Assembly (NCBI GenBank): GCA_001949185.1
Contig: BDGG01000010.1
Coordinates: forward strand, 446,873-510,872
Direction of reading: 5' to 3'
DNA: 64,000 bases
From: Ramazzottius varieornatus
Lineage: Eukaryota; Tardigrada; Eutardigrada; Parachela; Ramazzottiidae
The position numbers and the translations under genes are program-made. This document shows positions 47,201 to 56,871 of this stretch, piece by piece; position 1 is the first letter of the stretch; each line of letters begins with the position of its first letter. A model generated the notes under the pieces. The model was given only the letters and a program-made list of their open reading frames with translations, did not search any database and was not told where the DNA came from.

Positions 47201-47775
47201 GGTGAACGGCCATTAGAGATGGGATAAGTGTGATTTACCGAAACTAAATCGAACTTATCGATTTGGTATGAGAAATCACCGAAACCGAAATTATCGGTGT
47301 GAGTCTCACACCGAATTTCGGTGTGCGGTCGCACCAAACCGATACCAAATCGGAATTTTTCTGTAAATTCAATCATACCGAAAGGCCCAGAGTTTGACCG
47401 ATTCCTGAGCGATGCCGAGAAAGTTTTTGGCTTACATACTGTATTTCTGCTAGCTTGATAGACAGCCATCCGGTGGAGGGAAACCTCCCAACATCTCAAG
47501 ACACGCAAAACGATGTACGCTTGCGGCTCGCCCCGTTTTGCGCAAGTTTTACTCGGTTTTTCCCGTTGATAACAGAAACTTTGTCTCTTTCGGTTTACCG
47601 ATTTTTCGGTTTGATTTGGTGTGATAAATCGAAATTTCGGTGCAGCAATTTACCAAGTCAAAAATATCGGTGTGGACTCCATACTGAAGTTTTCGATTCG
47701 GTTTGAGAGTTTACCAAATCGAAAAATACCACACCGAACTTAATCACACTTACCCCATTTCTGACGGCCATCACC
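47201..47775. mobile_element. Foldback-like element, ACCGAAATTTCGGT arms (locus C)
   Basis: Terminal inverted repeats of about 35 bp (47201-47236 against 47740-47775) share GGTGA, AGA[G/A]ATGGG and TAAGTGTGATT. Inside, arms at about 47236-47405 and 47580-47740 are filled with degenerate palindromic units (ACCGAAAT/ATTTCGGT, ATTTGGTA). They flank a core of about 180 bp with ordinary composition. No coding capacity is seen. The plan is the same as loci A and B. Confidence 0.75.
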
Positions 47776-48890
47776 TGGCTTGTGCTAGCTTACCAGAGCC
47801 TCTTCCCCTCGCGATCATTTCATTCGTGCACTCAATCAACTGGTCCGTTAATTGACAATCAGCTCATACACATTTTGATTAACCGACCGAAATGATCGGA
47901 ACTTCAAAGTATCCGGCTCGCCATTGAGTTGTCCACTTTCAACACTTTGGCTTGTTTCACGGATTAGATCGTCGAAAGAAGAGTCCGAGCGGGCGCCGCG
48001 AGCGCCCTCTGTCGTTAAATCTCGACCAACAAAGAGAACTTCGGAGAGCGGGCCGGGGGGCTTCCTGATGCGCTGTTGTGAGTCTCCGGCCAGCGTATGC
48101 CCGGCTTTCAAAATCTCGCCTCCCGGGCCTTGTTCCCCGTTAATTAATTTATTGAGGGTCTGGAGTTTCAGCACGGCCTTGCACTAGACCTCAGAAAATT
48201 TGGCCTCTCTCTCCAGCGGGTTTCTTACTGTAGAATTTTGGAACAAGCAGTAGTTCGAGATTCGCCTGGCACTTAAAGCCGCCAACCTGCCGGGTTAGCT
48301 AGCCAGAGCATGCTAAGACCAAGTCACAGACCGTCGCAAAATTCGACGGTGTTTGTAATTGCTCCAACTTCGACAGACAAAAAGCGATTCTGGTGTTACT
48401 CTGTAGTGCAAAGGAGGCTTACGTTCTCACGGTTAGGTACTTCGAGGAAATTTTCAGCATCGGTAGCTCTCCAACCCAAAAACGAGTCTTGGCCATAAAG
48501 ACAAAGCGCCGCTTGGCGCGGTACGGTGCGAACGTGCTACGCTTTGCCTTCCGGGTTTTCATTGGATATACATACTATTATGAAATACTAGTGTTAAATA
48601 CACATATTCTGAGTATGCATCGCACCGATTCGGGTGGAATGCACAGGGTCAATGGTTTCTTATGAGTCCGTGGACTTTTGTATTACCGCGTTCGTCACAT
48701 CCGAGCCCCAATGCTAATTCTAGCTGGTTTTTCCATCAAGCTGAAAAATGTCATACCGACCTACTGTAATCTTGAACGAATCGTTTTAGCTTCTCGTTCG
48801 GTCCAAGCTTAAATGGCGACGTTACTTAAGAGCGTTGTTTTTGACGAAATACTGTTGTCTGAAGTTCCACTACACAACAGCACGCCGAAG
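47776..48890. other. Upstream of the dioxygenase pseudogene
   Basis: A minus-strand frame of 108 codons (48174-47848) has a plausible hydrophilic composition but no motif, and its antisense is open as well. Nothing else is supported. Confidence 0.35.
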
Positions 48891-50191
48891 ATGTTACCTT
48901 CTCATGTGTGCATGCTACTGTTTTTGAGCGCCTTAACAGAAAGCACTATCGCTCACAATGAGGGCGTTGCGGAACTACCTCATGTTTCTGCTGCTCGAAA
49001 CCATTTCATAGCCCGATCGAAGCGCTCTTTGGACGCTTGTGTCACAAGCCAGTTCGGTTCCTCAATCGGTGAAAACACCCGCGTACGTCGTGAAGCTCTC
49101 GTCCAGTCAGTCCAGCAGCAAGACAACAGTCAAAACAGGTTTAGGGAGCTAGGGTCCAGAGGAGTGAGCACCGAGGTAGCCAGCGTGTTGACCACCAGCC
49201 ATCGAAAAGCCAGCTCACCATTCAGCCACCCGTTCTTCCCGCACGACGCTACCTGTATTCTCACACCGGAGGACTTTAGCGGTCCATACTACGTCAGAGG
49301 CGAACATATCCGTTCGGACGTGCGTGAAGACCAACTTGGAGTGTTCGTGCAAGTGATCGATATCAAAACGTGCGCACCTGTACCCAACGCTTACATTGAT
49401 CTGTGGTAAACTAACGCTACCGGTTATTATGCCGGGCTGCCCACAGGAACTGTTGGTTTTCTGGGTACGGATGGAAAAGGCAACATTACGTTTGCTGGGA
49501 TCTTTCCCAGGCCGGTGTGAATTGTTAGTCACTGAAATTTGGTGGTAGGGGTAGTGGTAGTGGTAGTGGTAGTGGTAGTGGTTACGAACTTTAATCAGAA
49601 CTCGATGAAGCGCTTTATTATCTCGTAGAATACCACCTTTCTGCGCGGACTTCTGCCGACTGACGTGTACGGCGAAGCTCAGTTCTAAACGATAGTGCCT
49701 GGCCACTATCCCGGTCGAGCGAAACATATACACATCCAAGTGCACGTTGGTGGTACCGTGTTCCCGAATAACAACACTTTCACCCCAGGCAGCGGTACCG
49801 TTGCCCATATTGGTCAGCTGTACTTAGATCAGGATCTCCTCGACGCAGTGGAAGTCACAAGCCACTACAAACCCATCCGTGTCGACAGATTGCCCACGCG
49901 ACCGACATCTTCTTGGGAAAGTTACTTTGTACTGGTACCGACCCCATTCTTCGATACGCTCACCGCGGTACTTTGGTTGAAGAAGGGATAGTGGCTTGAA
50001 CTACGTTAGGAGTGGATACAGAAGCCGATGTTTCCAGCGAAGCGAGCCATGTAGCGACCTTGACGGTGAATGGTGGTATTTGGCACGACAGCAGTGCCGA
50101 TTTTGAGGGTGTTATGAGCTCTGTAACCAATTGTGACACACTGGCAGCCACCACCCCGAAGACGATGAATGCGCATCGGTATGGCAGATAA
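48891..50191 (+). pseudogene. Secreted intradiol ring-cleavage dioxygenase, broken
   Basis: Intradiol dioxygenases open catechol rings with non-heme Fe(III). The frame from 48891 begins with a signal peptide (MLPSHVCMLLFLSALTEST) and reaches the family's entry motif TPEDFSGPYYVRGEHIRSD and PVPNAYIDLW. A TAA stop follows, then in-frame NATGYYAG (first Tyr ligand). At 49630-49735 comes TTFLRGLLPTDVYGEAQF, another stop, then VPGHYPGRAKHIHIQVH, which carries the second Tyr and two His ligands. The C-terminal part continues to about 50191 (VDTEADVSSEASHVATLTV, GIWHDSSADFEGV) after a frameshift and a TGA near 49985. The segment just before the HYPGR motif is present twice (TDGKGNITFAGIFPR and TDVYGEAQF), separated by a GTAGTG microsatellite. 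This suggests fusion of two gene copies. At least three stops and a frameshift make it non-functional as read. Confidence 0.8.
49545..49590. repeat. GTAGTG microsatellite in the dioxygenase pseudogene
   Basis: About five units of GTAGTG/GTGGTA lie between the two partial copies of the dioxygenase module. Confidence 0.8.
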
Positions 50192-50470
50192 CCAACTGGC
50201 TAATTACAGAAAAGACTACCCCGCATATGTTGTGTTCTGCCGTAAAGACCATACATGAATGGTTTTTGTAGTAAACCATATCACAGCAACTCGAGTACAG
50301 TAATTCGAATAGTCACCAGAACGCATGTGCGCGTACAGCTCAGAATTATAGCCTTCATCAGCCAACCTGTATACACCACGCCACCGCATGCAAATCGAGA
50401 AATGGCGGCTGATTTTCTTTGTTTTCGAATACCCGACAAGCCGCAACTGACAATTGAGTTACTACACAGG
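50192..50470. other. Short spacer before the Harbinger element
   Basis: No gene is seen. The next feature begins at the TTAA at 50471. Confidence 0.4.
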
Positions 50471-50764
50471 TTAAGCTGCCAGCTCCGGTTGCGACTCCGG
50501 CTGCTGTTAAGGCTTAGCTCCGCCCCTTTTGTGACGTTTAACCGGAATTGCCTTCCGGAACCACGGTTATTTTCGAGAAATACGCGTAGTGGAAATACGG
50601 TTAATTTAGCATGGTGCAGCAACATGGCCGTCTGATTAATCAAACGCGCGGCCCTTCAAATTTAAATTTTATTTCCAGCCATTTTCTCTATTACTTAGCT
50701 TCTTCTTGAATTACTGCTCGCTTTTTCAAGATTCTTGTTTAAATGGTGGCCTGATAGGTCAAGG

Positions 50765-51688
50765 ATGGACGAGAATGGATTATGTGGGAGTGTAGCGTCT
50801 CCTGGATCATCAGTAAGCGGGGGAAAAGAAGTGGAGGCAAAGGCTACTCGATTCCACTGGGACGAAGAGAGTCAAGTTCGTCTCTTGAAACAATACAGAA
50901 CGACCATGGAGATATTCGAAGGAACTGAAACGGGAATGTATAATGAGATCTTCAAGTCCCTGCTGTCTGCCGGAATGAAGCTTAGGACTGCGCGTGCTGT
51001 TCAAGAGAAGACCAAAGCAATTGTTAGTGAATTTAAAGCGTCTAACCGTATGGAAGAATGGAAGTCTGGTGATCCTGGTTCCTTTACCGAGAAAGAGAGG
51101 TTACTTGTCGACATTATCGAATACATAAACGATCACGGAGTCAAGCGCTACTGTAAGCTGTCCAAGAAAAAGAGCTTGGAAGAAGAGAAGAAAGCCCGGA
51201 AAGACCAGAAGTTCAAAGACGCAGCAACTTTCAGCAAATGGAAGCGTCGAAGTGCGCAGGACCATGAACTGACGCCTGATCCATTGGATCGTAAGTAGTG
51301 TTCTTTTCGAGATCAAGGTGTACGCTTTCTCTTGAGAATTTGAAATCGTTTTCCCCAGTATCCTAACCATCATACTTTGTTTTGCAGTAGACAGAGACAA
51401 CGACGCTCTCAATACGCCAAAACGAGAGCGAACAAGCTACAATCATATGTTGAAATCGTTCCTGGAAAGTTCTACGGATGTGAAAAATAAAGAGCTGCAG
51501 ATCAAGGAGGAACTCCTGGCAGTCGAACGTACCCGCGAAGCAAGACTGTCTGAAGAGAGCAAGATGAAGTATGATTGGAACAGAAACGGATTGAAGCTGA
51601 CCAGATAAAGATGATGAACGACCGGAAACGAGAGGAGCTTTTCGCTAACGTCATGCTAGAAGCTCTCCGAACTTTGAAGAAAGATTGA
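50765..51688 (+). pseudogene. Harbinger Myb/MADF-like accessory protein, frameshifted
   Basis: This is the second protein of Harbinger elements, which binds the ends and helps the transposase enter the nucleus. Exon 1 (50765-51290) begins MDENGLCGSV and contains the trihelix-like domain (RFHWDEESQVRLLKQYR, Trp and hydrophobic spacing). It continues with a Lys/Glu-rich helix (SKKKSLEEEKKARKDQKF). Exon 2 starts at 51388 (LDRDNDALNTPKRER) and forms a coiled coil. The frame breaks at about 51575. The neighbouring frame continues the coiled coil (EADQIKMMNDRKREELFANV) to a stop at 51686-51688. I infer a one-base indel. Confidence 0.7.
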
Positions 51689-51787
51689 CATACTGTTTGA
51701 AATGTTAAAAAAACGTTTCCAGAATTAATTTTGTTACATTTACTTTGAAATGAAGTATCGCAAAGTAGTCAAAAACCGTTATTGAAT

Positions 51788-52853
51788 TCAGTCCAGTCTG
51801 TTTTTCAAGTACTGCTCTAAAGACGGAGGAGCTATCCCAACAAGATCAGAAACTTTAGCACCATGACCAAGACAGACTCTACAATTAGTTAGCAGCGTAC
51901 CAACTGTGTACAGAGAGCCTACGGGCTGCAGAAGAACCTTCAGGTTTTTCTCAAAATCCAGAAATGCAAATTGCTGAACCACTTCGCCGAAACCCCATTC
52001 CACGGCAATCTAGACGCCCGCCATAGCTACGTTGAAGTCTTTCTGCTCATCTGACAGAGCAAGCGCTCCATTGCGGAATGGACCTTCGAGGTATTCGGAA
52101 ATAGGGTATGCAGGATCCTCTTAGATACGACAGATCGTCCCGATTTCGTTCATTTTCGTCGTCAAAAGCTTTATCAAGCCGCTTTCAGCCAGCATACTAG
52201 AATCATGACGTCGTCCAGGCCAAGGTCCATCGAGGTTCACTACCAGACCGTTAGGTGCCATCACTGACTGAAACTTAAGGCCATGCAGTCGATAATGGCC
52301 ACTGTAGATGGTTCTTTGATCCTTCTTTCGGACGACAGCATGGACGAAACGTCCCGTCTATGAAGCCCCATATATCGCGAAGTGGTGCGCCTTTCCGCCT
52401 GACTGCTCTGCAAAACAAAGCGATATCTTTTGCTGTAAGCCAACACAAATCTAGAGACATAAGTAGATGTCCAAAGGTAGCATCCACGTGTCCAACAATC
52501 CAACTGAACGCCATCGATAATTCGGGCTTGCCCCGACGGTAAATCAGGCTCAGAGTCGTGTATCGACTTGGATGGCTTAGTCGGCCCAAAAGAATGCACA
52601 AGATTTCCGTCCCGTCGAAACGTGATCTGTTTTCCAGAATGACAGACTCAGGGATGTCGAGGGCTTCCCGTAAGCGAGGAATATTTTCTCGCGTGAAGAG
52701 GAACCAGTCCCAAATATCTGAGTCTGAAATCACATCCAAGTCGAAAGGAATCTTCAACGGTCTTTCCACCTTTGGCAGTGACAACATAAGGACAGTCTCC
52801 TCATAAGACAACAGACCCGACATCAGTAACAAGCAAGACGTTTTCTTATCCAT
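51788..52853 (-). pseudogene. Harbinger DDE transposase, frameshifted and with stops
   Basis: Read on the minus strand from ATG at 52853 (MDKKTSCLLLMSG). The helix-turn-helix region (RSRFDGTEILCILLGRLSHP, RRGKPELSMAFSWIV) leads to the first catalytic Asp in GFIDGTFRPCCRP. The frame then shifts near 52300 and continues as YSGHYRLHGLKFQSVMAPNG, GPWPGRRHDSSML (second Asp) and VEWGFGEV (Glu), down to 51788. Two further stops interrupt it (near 52122 and 52012). The catalytic residues are all still readable, so the decay is fairly recent. Confidence 0.8.
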
Positions 52854-53048
52854 TCCGTATGGAGTAAGCTCAGACAAAATCTACAGAAACATATTTCTTC
52901 CAGCAAGAAACGAAAGAAATTCGCGCAATTTGAACCGTAGCGGAAAGTTTGAGTGTGCAACAGCTTAACCCGCAAGAAAAAGTTCGCTTACGACTCCGAC
53001 TCCCGCTGTATCAGCAGTCGGAAAGTGAACCGGAGTGGTGCAGCTTAA

Positions 53049-53633
53049 ACTGTGTACTTTCAACAAGATACTGTTGTTCGCTCGTCCGGGTTATTTCGCA
53101 GTTGAAAGACTAACTGTCAGAATATGGGTTATTTCGGATCCGCATGCACTCCAATTTTGCCACTCTCTTGTCGAGGACATTCGCACAGAATGAGATTCAT
53201 ACTGTGATGTTCACCATCAGAGATCGAAACCGGATGCCTTCCTGCAGGCAACCACATAGTGTATAATAGGGACAATTTGCTCGTCTCAACTAGGTAGTTC
53301 AAGCCGCCTGCTTCCGGCACTGAGCAATCCGTTATGCGTACCGCCGACGTAGACAAAGGACCACAGAGAATGACTTTCCGGGACGCCGTCAAACTTGTGG
53401 GTCCGCTCGGCTAATCTAAAACGGCGAAAACGGCATATTCTTGACATATACTATAATAGCGGCACGTTTCCTTGTTCAATTAGTGCAAACTCGAAAGCTA
53501 CCACAGCAAGCCGGGGTATCTGACCTTTAACTTCCAGAAGAATCTAGCTAGAGCGTGCAAAACAGCACCGGTCAGTGGCTGAATGCAGCCCTGTCTATTG
53601 TATTGCTTCAAAAAGCGGGAGCAGCCCCCTGTA
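53049..53633. other. Spacer between Harbinger and first pogo MITE
   Basis: One motif-free minus-strand frame (53392-53129) is present. No gene is supported. Confidence 0.35.
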
Positions 53634-53973
53634 CGAGGTAAACGACGTAATTCTGCCGTACCCATTTTTGGGACATAATTCTGACGGCGTAAAACGTTTG
53701 AACATTATCGTCAACGCTTGATTCATTTTTCATCGTACGCCTGTTGATACAAATTCAGGCTTTTTAACATTAGACCGACCCCTTTTCCTCCCAAAGGCTG
53801 TTTCTTCGACCCGAAACTTCATCTCATTCTAAAACTTATCCAGTGCTCTGGAGAACAAGTTTGTCTACCTCGGTAACGAAAACTTAGGCGAGGTGGTACA
53901 GTGAGCTAAGAAATATAACCGGTCATAATTACGTCCTAAAAATAGGTACGGCCGAATTATGTCGTTTACCTCG
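53634..53973. mobile_element. Pogo-type MITE, copy 1
   Basis: A 340-bp unit with ~55-bp inverted ends that begin CGAGGTAAACGAC and continue TAATTC[T/G]G. It is flanked by TA on both sides (53632-53633, 53974-53975). The interior (GTCAACGCTTGATTCA, CGTACGCCTGTTGATAC) matches copy 2 in the opposite orientation. The first seven bases equal the ends of the 2393-5126 pogo element. Confidence 0.85.
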
Positions 53974-54620
53974 TATCCCCTGCCGTAACGCACATCGGCG
54001 GCTTTGCCGCCTCTGTGTACTGGAACTGGAAAATCTTACCCTGGAAGTGTTCTCCAAGGAAAACTGATTAACTACTCAACCAAGGGTCACACCAGAGCCC
54101 ACACATTGATAGCGGCAGCATCGTTCAAATTTTCCTGATTAAGCTAGGTTGGTGATGTGACGGGCGTTTGGTGACTGAAGGACTACCGCTGGATTCCGTG
54201 GCAGAAGCCGGGAAGAACACCTTGCGCGTGCTTACTTCCGTGTAACGTGACTGGTTGATCGGATCGCATGGAAGGTCTCCCGATCGAGTTGCGGGATGCA
54301 ATCTTATCCTGGAAGTCTTCTCCAAGGAAACATGATTAACTATGTTGCTGTAACGTGACAGGGTAATTCGACTGGCGCAGAAGTGTACGTATCGGAATGG
54401 GCGTGAAAAGTTATCCTAGGAGCCATGTTGTCCGGCGATTTGGTCAAATTCGATGTTTTGGTCACATGATACTCGATATCTCGCTTCAGGAGCATTTTTT
54501 TCCTGAACTATAAATAAACATGTACTGCTCACTCGGAAGAACGTGTCGAGTTGGGTAGGATAGCACTGTGTTTTCGAAGTTCCGCCGAAATGATTTTACT
54601 CACTTTCTCTTGGAAAGGTA

Positions 54621-54958
54621 CGAGGTAAACGACATAATTCGGGCATTGTGGTTTTTCACTCGTAATTCGGGCATATTTTTTCTCGGCTTCTGCTGCGCGT
54701 AATGAACTGCTTCTTGTCTCCTGACGTAGACCGGTCCCTCTCCTCGAGGTTTCAATAGGTTTGAGAACGACAAAGCGTTGTGGAGCACGGGAATCTGGCC
54801 TGGGAGAGGGATGGGTCTGTCCAAGGTCAAAGAGCCTAATGTTGTATCAACAGGCGTACGATGAGATGAATCAAGCGTTGACGATAATGTTCAAACTTTT
54901 CGCGTTGTCCGAATTATGGTGCGAAGGGCGATATGCCCGAATTATGTCGTTTACCTTG
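54621..54958. mobile_element. Pogo-type MITE, copy 2
   Basis: A 338-bp unit with ends C[G/A]AGGTAAACGACATAATTC and TA on both sides (54619-54620, 54959-54960). The body is inverted relative to copy 1. Its outer 27 bp differ at one position between the two ends. Confidence 0.85.
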
Positions 54959-54960
54959 TA

Positions 54961-55417
54961 GAGGTAAATATATCCGATGTGTATAAAGCATAATGCAGAA
55001 AGTGTGACGCACGAACGGATACGTTCGTCTTAATAACAAGATAATTGATAGCCCACATGCAGGAAACGGAATACCGGCCTACGACAAGTCTAAATTGAGC
55101 CTTTTGATGGAAATCGAGCAGCTTGATGAAAAGCCTCTTAACTCAGATGCCAGTGTTCTGTGAAAATGGGATTGACTATGGCTGTAGACGACCCTGGCTT
55201 ATCGTTCTTCCCGCTGTGCGCCTTTCCTTTCTACCATGACATGCACTGAATTCCAGCTTCGATTATTTTGCTTAATATAAACTACAGATTCAGGCGTATC
55301 GTGGTTTATTACCTAGAGTTTGTGTTGGCTACAACTAAGATGAGCAATCGTTTACCCCAATGTATGAGCTTCAGCTGCACACCTCCAGTATATTTTTCAC
55401 CGTGTTCCCCGTTGTCT
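54961..55417. other. Spacer upstream of GPCR 2 repeat
   Basis: No gene is recognised. A short frame at 55268-55486 overlaps the dispersed repeat. Confidence 0.35.
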
Positions 55418-55560
55418 GTTACACCAGATAGCATCAGCAGTTTAACTTTGCCCTTGGGGTCTCAAAACTTCAAACTCGTTTCCTGAACAATTTGCCTACA
55501 GAGCGTTGGGCTCCAAATTAGGCCGCCGATACCCACCTGTCATAGTTACCTGAAGTTTTA
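55418..55560 (+). repeat. Dispersed repeat directly upstream of GPCR 2
   Basis: This is the counterpart of 41478-41645. Shared text includes ACACCAGATAGCATCAGCAG and CTCGTTTCCTGAACAATT. It ends 16 nt before the receptor ATG, so it may be part of that gene's promoter or 5' leader. Confidence 0.65.
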
Positions 55561-55575
55561 CGTCTCACATGGAAG

Positions 55576-56469
55576 ATGCTGAACGGCAACTGGAGTGCAG
55601 CGTATTACCAGAACGATACCTACTCCAGCAATCACACAAGTACAGTATCCAGTCAAACTTATCCGACAACGTGGGCCACCGTGAACGCCATTATCCACAT
55701 ATTTGCCCTGCTGACCAATCTAGGTTTTGTGGTCGTCGTCGTTGCCGATAAATCAAATCTGGCCGGACCGCGGCTGTTAATTCTGAACCTCGCAGTGTGC
55801 GGTTTAGTACTCTCTGCCGGGTGGTTTCCAGCTACATCAATCGTTTCCTACTTGTCTCGAGAGCGCGTACCATCCTCCTGCTCGTTCTTTGCCGGTACTG
55901 TCTTCTTCGTTACGGCTACCAACTGGGCGGACGTACCTATTGCGATCAACCGCATTGTGGCCATATGCTATCCACACTACTACCGTAAATTCAATTCTCG
56001 CAAAATATCATGTTTGATGATAGTAGCTAGCTTGTGTGTCGGTCTGGCTCCAGCTATTATGGTTACGTTTCGTATTGGCGCTACGTACGCAGGTCGACCT
56101 TACGGTCACTGCCTAATTCAGCCTCTAAACCCGTATGGTCGAATATTTGGCTTCATTCCGTCGGTCATACCATTCTGCATAGTTGGTATCCTCTCAGCAT
56201 TGTTGTTCCTCGTGGCGCGGCAGAGGACTCGAGCGCTTAGCCCTGAATCGGTCAGCGGGAAACGGTTAATCAAGCGCCGTCTGAACGTTGCTCAAGCTAT
56301 GCTGGCATCACTACTCTGGCACGTCATCACATCCTTCCCCATCATCTTTTTCACCATGACCTTTCCGCAAGTCATCTCGCAGCAGCCATGGCTTAGCGCG
56401 TGGATACGGGGGTCCACGTTACTGGAGTTTGGTGTTAGCCCGGTATGCAGAGAACTCACAGTATGGTAA
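55576..56469 (+). CDS. Single-exon rhodopsin-like GPCR, TM7 end disrupted (GPCR 2)
   Basis: The frame of 297 residues begins MLNGNWSAAYYQND, with N-glycosylation sites (NWS, NDT, NHT) in the extracellular tail. TM1 has Asn in LLTNLGF. TM2 reads LILNLAVCGLVLSAG, lacking the usual Asp. TM3 ends AINRIVAICYPHYY, with NRI for DRY. A Cys in the second extracellular loop (YGHCLI) can pair with the TM3 Cys (SSCSFF). TM5 is FIPSVIPFCIVGILSALLF and TM6 LLWHVITSFPIIFF. TM7 starts LLEFGVSPV, then reads CRELTVW and stops. The next frame gives YAENSQYGN and a stop at 56471, which resembles the normal end of TM7. A one-base frameshift near 56448 is therefore likely, by mutation or sequencing error. GTATGC at the same spot could alternatively be a splice donor. 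Confidence 0.75.
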   Translation: MLNGNWSAAYYQNDTYSSNHTSTVSSQTYPTTWATVNAIIHIFALLTNLGFVVVVVADKSNLAGPRLLILNLAVCGLVLSAGWFPATSIVSYLSRERVPSSCSFFAGTVFFVTATNWADVPIAINRIVAICYPHYYRKFNSRKISCLMIVASLCVGLAPAIMVTFRIGATYAGRPYGHCLIQPLNPYGRIFGFIPSVIPFCIVGILSALLFLVARQRTRALSPESVSGKRLIKRRLNVAQAMLASLLWHVITSFPIIFFTMTFPQVISQQPWLSAWIRGSTLLEFGVSPVCRELTVW

Positions 56470-56472
56470 CTG

Positions 56473-56871
56473 ATAAAAGAGCCAGTACTACGGGTACACC
56501 GGAATACAGTCCTACCTGTGAGATGTAACAGTTCAAACGCCCGATTCGGTTCCGGACGGTACGTGTGTACACGGGGCTGCTCGCTATGCTGTTCGCATGA
56601 GACCGATCAGCTGATCAGACACGCGTTCGATTACTTGATATCGATTATCAAGTCAAGCCATAACCGGACGTCGATCAGCTGATGATGCTGCGCAGTGCAT
56701 GGCCAGCGGTCTCGTGCAGAAACGCTGTTCGGTTGCAGAAGCAGCAATTGTCACATCTCGCAGGTAGGATTGTATCGGCAAATGTAAACTGCAATCGACC
56801 ACGCATTTTGACTAACCGCAAAATCGACTTTCCAAAATACCGTTTTCCCTGTAAGCCGAACGGCCATAGTA
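56473..56871. other. Downstream of GPCR 2
   Basis: No gene is seen. The sequence is rich in TGATCAGCTGATC-like palindromes (around 56605-56690), a motif also found in the 57264 and 63160 MITEs. Confidence 0.4.

Larger units (their letters stand above)
50475..53044. mobile_element. PIF/Harbinger DNA transposon, decayed
   Basis: The ends are inverted repeats of about 40 bp with mismatches. Both read inward as AAGCTGC, then CTCCGGTT, then CTGCTG. Both ends abut TTAA (50471-50474 and 53045-53048), compatible with the 3-bp TWA target duplication of this superfamily. The element carries the classic two genes, convergent: a Myb/MADF-like DNA-binding protein on + and the DDE transposase on -. Both contain frameshifts. 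Confidence 0.85.
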
